From a bacterium (GTDB lineage Bacteria; Cyanobacteriota; Vampirovibrionia; Gastranaerophilales; Gastranaerophilaceae): 9,314 nt of DNA. Every line of letters begins with the position of its first letter. Position 1 is the stretch's first letter. Below, piece by piece: positions 5,797 through 9,314 of this stretch. A program made the position numbers and the translations under genes. Below the pieces are notes generated by a model. The model was not told the DNA's origin and searched no databases. It was given only the letters and a program-made list of their open reading frames with translations. The stretch is taken from contig SFZC01000094.1 in assembly GCA_004558955.1 (NCBI GenBank), forward strand, positions 1-9,314, given 5' to 3'.

Positions 5797-6858
5797 ATGG
5801 CACAAAAAGTTGCAATGATTACAGGAATTACCGGACAAGATGGTGGATACTTAGCAAAATTTTTATTAGAAAAAGGTTACAGAGTTATCGGTTTATATCG
5901 CAGAGGTGCTACTGATACGTTTTCTAAACTAAAAGAACACGGTATCTTTGAACAAGTTGAATTAGAAGATTTTGAACTTTTAGAATTTTCCAACATTTGT
6001 AGATTATTAAAAAAATATGAACCGGATGAATTTTATAATTTGGCGGCTCAAAGCTTTGTCGCTGCATCTTGGGAAGAACCTATTTACACTGCACAAGCTG
6101 ATGGAATGGGGCCATTATACATTTTAGAAGCAATTAGAGAGTTTTCTCCAAAGACTAAATTTTATCAAGCTTCAACTTCTGAAATGTTTGGTAAAGTTCA
6201 AGAAATTCCTCAAAAAGAAACCACTCCTTTATATCCTAGAAGCCCATACGGTTGTGCAAAAGTAATGGCTCATTGGATGACAACAAATTATAGAGAAAGC
6301 TTCAACATTTTTGCTTGTTCAGGCATTTTATTCAATCACGAATCTCCAATGAGAGGAAAAGAATTTGTAACAAGAAAAATTACTGACCATTTTGCAAGAT
6401 TAGCATTAGGATTAACTAGTGATGCTTTAGAATTAGGAAACCTTGATGCAAAAAGAGATTGGGGATTTGCTGGAGATTATGTAGAAGGTATGTGGATGAT
6501 GTTACAACATGAAACTCCTGATACTTATGTATTGGCTACTGGTGAAACTCACCCAATTAGAGATTTTGTTGAATTATCTGGTAAATATGCTGGATTTGAT
6601 ATTGAATGGCAAGGAGAAGGTGTTAACGAAATTGGTATAGATAGAAAAACAGGTAAAACTGTTGTAAAAGTTAATCCAAAATTCTTTAGACCAGCAGAAG
6701 TTGAACTTCTAATCGGAGATCCATCAAAAGCAGAAAAAGTTCTTGGCTGGAAAAGAAAAGTGTCTTACGAAGGACTTTGTAAAATGATGGTGGAAGCTGA
6801 TATTGAAAGATATAAAACTTCTTTAAATATGCAACAATTACAATATGTCAAATGTTAA
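5797..6858 (+). CDS. gmd: GDP-mannose 4,6-dehydratase
   Basis: The enzyme converts GDP-D-mannose to GDP-4-keto-6-deoxy-D-mannose, the branch point to GDP-fucose, GDP-rhamnose, GDP-perosamine and related sugars. It is an extended short-chain dehydrogenase of 353 residues, close to the family's usual 340-375. The nucleotide-binding GITGQDG is at 10-16 and NLAAQSFV at 81-88. The catalytic Thr127-Ser-Glu129 lies in STSEMFG, and Tyr151 and Lys155 in YGCAK. GILFNHESPMRGKEFVTRKI (176-195) and the NLDAKRDWGFAGDYVEGMW (215-233) block are typical of Gmd. No fcl, rmd or per partner gene is inside the window, so the final sugar is unknown. AAGGAG overlaps the preceding stop and precedes ATG 5797; the 10-base gap indicates one operon with the GT32 gene. 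Confidence 0.95.
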   Translation: MAQKVAMITGITGQDGGYLAKFLLEKGYRVIGLYRRGATDTFSKLKEHGIFEQVELEDFELLEFSNICRLLKKYEPDEFYNLAAQSFVAASWEEPIYTAQADGMGPLYILEAIREFSPKTKFYQASTSEMFGKVQEIPQKETTPLYPRSPYGCAKVMAHWMTTNYRESFNIFACSGILFNHESPMRGKEFVTRKITDHFARLALGLTSDALELGNLDAKRDWGFAGDYVEGMWMMLQHETPDTYVLATGETHPIRDFVELSGKYAGFDIEWQGEGVNEIGIDRKTGKTVVKVNPKFFRPAEVELLIGDPSKAEKVLGWKRKVSYEGLCKMMVEADIERYKTSLNMQQLQYVKC

Positions 6859-6962
6859 GACAGCGTTTCTCAGAATCTTTAATTAGTATAAAAAGTAAAT
6901 TAAAAGAGGTAGAAGACGCCGAAAGAAATATTCTTAAAGAACTAAAGAGGATTAATGGATAG
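6852..6962 (+). CDS. Possible 36-aa small ORF overlapping the gmd stop, or gene remnant
   Basis: ATG 6852 lies within the last codons of gmd and overlaps its TAA. The frame runs to TAG 6960-6962 and encodes a charged, helix-prone peptide (IKSKLKEVEDAERNILKEL). It fills most of the 155-base gap between gmd and the next gene. No Shine-Dalgarno is seen, so expression would depend on coupling to gmd. It may equally be the tail of a deleted gene or a chance frame. I do not recognise the peptide. Confidence 0.25.
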   Translation: MLRQRFSESLISIKSKLKEVEDAERNILKELKRING

Positions 6963-7013
6963 ATGGAAAGGTATAAAAAGATAGAGAAATAGTATTAATT
7001 AAGGAAGGTTGTA

Positions 7014-9314
7014 ATGAAAAATATAACTGTAATAATACCTGTTAAATACAGTGATATAGATTATGTATTAAAAAGTATCAAATATATTAAGAAAAATATT
7101 TTGCCTGAAAAAATTGTTATTATAACTTCAAAGAAAAATTTAAATATTGATATCATTGAAACTTCTGATTTAGAAATTCTAGATGAAGATGAAATTTTAA
7201 AAGATTTAAATTTATCTTCGGTAAAAAAATATATGGCTTTATGCAAATTAGATCAAAATGCAGCAGGATGGTTTTTGCAACAATTTATAAAATATGCTTA
7301 TGCCTACATTTGCAATAGCGAATATTATCTAAGTTGGGATGCTGATATGATTCCTTTGCGAAAAATGATTTTTTTTGATCAAGATACAGGCAAACCATTT
7401 TTTACACTCAAAAAAGAGTATGTTTCTAGATATTTTTATACTATACAACGCTTATTGGGTATTAAAAAACAAATAAAAGAATCATTTATAGCCGAGCATA
7501 TGGTTTTTAAAAAAGAGTTCGTACTAGAACTAATAGAAAAAATCAATTCTTCTAATAATGCAGGAAATAATTTTTGGCAAAAAATTATTAATTCGATGCT
7601 ACCGACGGAAGATGTTTATGCTTTTTCTGAATTTGAAACATATGGAAATTATATATTTGCTAATCATTATGACAGTTATAAAACAAGAAAATTAAACATG
7701 TTAAGACATGCAAAATATTTTTTGGGAGATAATCCTGATAATAATACACTTAAATGGGTTTCGAAGTCATTTGATACTGTTTCGTTTGAGCATTTCGACA
7801 AGGCAATTTGTAGTACTTTATTTCTTAATAAGCTTGTTCAAAAAATAGTTGCTTTTGATAGATTACTTAAAATTGTTTATAAATTTTTAGAAAAAAAATA
7901 TCAAAAAAATTTATCTGAATTTGATTATTTCTTTGGTGACAAACTGGCTTATGAAGAAGATATTAATAATAGTAAAGATAATTTTAATCGCAAAAGACAT
8001 TTATTTGTTGATATCGGTAGTTTAGCAGAATTTGATCATAAAACAGGAACAGAAAGAGTTGTACGTGGATTATCCAATGCTTTATTAAATTCAAAAAATT
8101 TATATTATACTATACATTTGGTTTATTCAACATCAGAAAATACGTTTAATTATGCACATACATATACTAAAGAAAAATTTAATATAGATGATGGATTTAA
8201 TGACTCTACCCAAATTTCTTACCAAAAGGGTGATATTTATTTTTGTCCTCATTTAGATTTGCATAAGACAATATCAATGCAAGATACTTTAAGAGACATG
8301 AATAGCGAAGGAGTACATATTGGTTTTATTTTGTACGATTTAATCCCCATCGTATACAAAAATTTACCACCAAGTACATTTGCTGAAATATTTCCTAAAT
8401 ATTTAGATGTTGTTTTAGAATCAGATTTTATAGTTTGTGATTCAAAACAAGTAGAAGCGGATTTAGCTAAATATATATTAGAAAATTGTCCAAAAAAATT
8501 ACAATATATTACACTAAGTCATATACCATTAGGTTATGATATTGATCAAACATTACCCACCAAGGGCCTAAATGATGACAATATTAAGTGTCTAGAAACT
8601 CTGTCTAGAGGTAAAACTTTTTGTTCTATTTCAACAATAGATAAAAGAAAAATGCAAACACAAGTATTAAATGCTTTTGAATTGTTATGGAATTATAATT
8701 ATGATGTAAACTTAGTATTTGTAGGTAAATCAGGTTTTGATATGGATATATTAATTCATCGTATTAAAACTCATCAAGAATATAATAAAAGATTATTTTT
8801 TCTTGAGAGTATTAGTGATGAATACTTAAATAAAGTATATGAAGCTTCAGATTGTTTAATAATGGCATCTGTTGCAGAAGGATTTGGGCTTCCAATTATT
8901 GAGGCTGCTTCGAAAGGCTTGTCATTATTATTAAGAGAACTTCCTGTATTTAGAGAGATCGCAGGTGACAATGCTATCTATTTTACAGGTTTACTGGACA
9001 ATGATTTGGCAAAGGCTGTTGCAAAATGGATAGAATTAGATGCTAATAAAAAATTACCATCTGTTGATAATATAAAATTATATACGTGGAAAGAAGTTGC
9101 TGATAATTTTCTTCAGCAACTGACATTTAAATTATTAAATAAAAAAATACATTCAAAACACATTTGTAAAATAAAAAATTTTCACGTAGAACAGAATAAC
9201 AAAATCAAATTATCATCATTAGAGAGAATTTTCTCAATAAAAAATCAATATGGAGTTGGGAAAAAGCATAAAGTAATAACAATAATGGGGATAAAATTCA
9301 AAATTAGAATGTAA
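7014..9314 (+). CDS. Two-domain glycosyltransferase: DUF6492-like GT-A domain fused to a GT4 (GT-B) domain
   Basis: This complete 766-residue protein joins two transferases. Residues 1 to about 260 begin KNITVIIPVKYSD and include GWFLQQFIKY (85-94), YYLSWDADMIPL (104-115) and SFIAEHMVFKKE (157-168). This resembles DUF6492 proteins, with Asp109-Ala-Asp111 as the DXD. Residues about 328-703 form a GT4-type domain: FVDIGSLAEFDHKTGTERVVRGL at the start, FVGKSGF (569-575), SDEYLNKVYEASDCLIMAS (601-619) and EGFGLPIIE (622-630) holding the EX7E glutamates. The usual GT(I/L)EPRKGH loop reads STIDKRKMQT (540-549), keeping Arg545-Lys546 but losing the Gly and Pro. A C-terminal tail (750-766) is discussed in the findings. 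It probably adds two successive sugars to one glycan (inference). ATG 7014 has AAGGAAGG upstream, and the gene follows gmd after 155 bases on the same strand. Confidence 0.82.
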   Translation: MKNITVIIPVKYSDIDYVLKSIKYIKKNILPEKIVIITSKKNLNIDIIETSDLEILDEDEILKDLNLSSVKKYMALCKLDQNAAGWFLQQFIKYAYAYICNSEYYLSWDADMIPLRKMIFFDQDTGKPFFTLKKEYVSRYFYTIQRLLGIKKQIKESFIAEHMVFKKEFVLELIEKINSSNNAGNNFWQKIINSMLPTEDVYAFSEFETYGNYIFANHYDSYKTRKLNMLRHAKYFLGDNPDNNTLKWVSKSFDTVSFEHFDKAICSTLFLNKLVQKIVAFDRLLKIVYKFLEKKYQKNLSEFDYFFGDKLAYEEDINNSKDNFNRKRHLFVDIGSLAEFDHKTGTERVVRGLSNALLNSKNLYYTIHLVYSTSENTFNYAHTYTKEKFNIDDGFNDSTQISYQKGDIYFCPHLDLHKTISMQDTLRDMNSEGVHIGFILYDLIPIVYKNLPPSTFAEIFPKYLDVVLESDFIVCDSKQVEADLAKYILENCPKKLQYITLSHIPLGYDIDQTLPTKGLNDDNIKCLETLSRGKTFCSISTIDKRKMQTQVLNAFELLWNYNYDVNLVFVGKSGFDMDILIHRIKTHQEYNKRLFFLESISDEYLNKVYEASDCLIMASVAEGFGLPIIEAASKGLSLLLRELPVFREIAGDNAIYFTGLLDNDLAKAVAKWIELDANKKLPSVDNIKLYTWKEVADNFLQQLTFKLLNKKIHSKHICKIKNFHVEQNNKIKLSSLERIFSIKNQYGVGKKHKVITIMGIKFKIRM

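Noticed and set aside
8774..8971. Minus-strand 65-aa frame within the GT4 domain
   Set aside because: It is antisense to the conserved EGFGLPIIE region and is explained by that gene's composition.
1..9314. CRISPR arrays, tRNA or rRNA genes
   Set aside because: No regularly spaced repeats and no tRNA- or rRNA-like sequence were seen on either strand.

Overview
The window is AT-rich, densely packed bacterial DNA. The GT32 / Gmd / two-domain glycosyltransferase genes indicate a surface polysaccharide (LPS O-chain or capsule) locus. Together with a DHA2-type drug exporter and a compact catalytic-only tyrosine recombinase, this suggests a host- or gut-associated anaerobe. A Gastranaerophilales (Melainabacteria)-like or similar low-GC gut lineage is a guess, since nothing here fixes the taxon.

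Layout. 2-424 (+) is the 3' end of an M20/peptidase T-like metallopeptidase. It overlaps by one base a short DegT-fold PLP enzyme (424-1254, +). Converging on this pair from the other strand is a marR - emrB-like operon (3285-1259, -), whose transporter gene is broken by a frameshift near 2080-2095. A divergent intergenic region (3286-3439) separates it from the second half, where everything reads rightward. That half contains a compact tyrosine recombinase with all catalytic residues (3440-3982), then a 353-bp non-coding region, then a second recombinase-fold gene (4336-4872) that has lost the catalytic tyrosine and most other catalytic residues. Two bases later begin a GT32 glycosyltransferase (4875-5786), GDP-mannose 4,6-dehydratase (5797-6858) and a 766-aa double glycosyltransferase (7014-9314).

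The main find is in the 353-bp gap. Two 31-bp inverted repeats (4100-4130 and 4261-4291; 28/31 identical, 21 contiguous) face each other across 130 bp. Each has the form of a tyrosine-recombinase core site: two ~10-bp arms in inverted orientation around an identical asymmetric 8-bp spacer. A perfect TATAAT box lies between them and points at the glycan genes. This looks like an invertible promoter switch (inverton) next to a cognate recombinase. It would control an operon that begins with a catalytically dead paralogue of that recombinase and continues into surface-glycan synthesis.

How it may work together (inference). The active recombinase flips the ~0.15-kb segment, so the TATAAT promoter faces either the glycan operon (the orientation seen here) or back toward the recombinase gene. 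The dead paralogue, made only in the ON state, could bind the same sites and act as a regulator of inversion or transcription. The operon supplies GDP-4-keto-6-deoxymannose (Gmd) and three glycosyltransferase domains to a phase-variable glycan. The left half of the window (peptidase, DegT enzyme, marR/emrB) looks like unrelated chromosomal background, less AT-biased than the glycan genes by eye.
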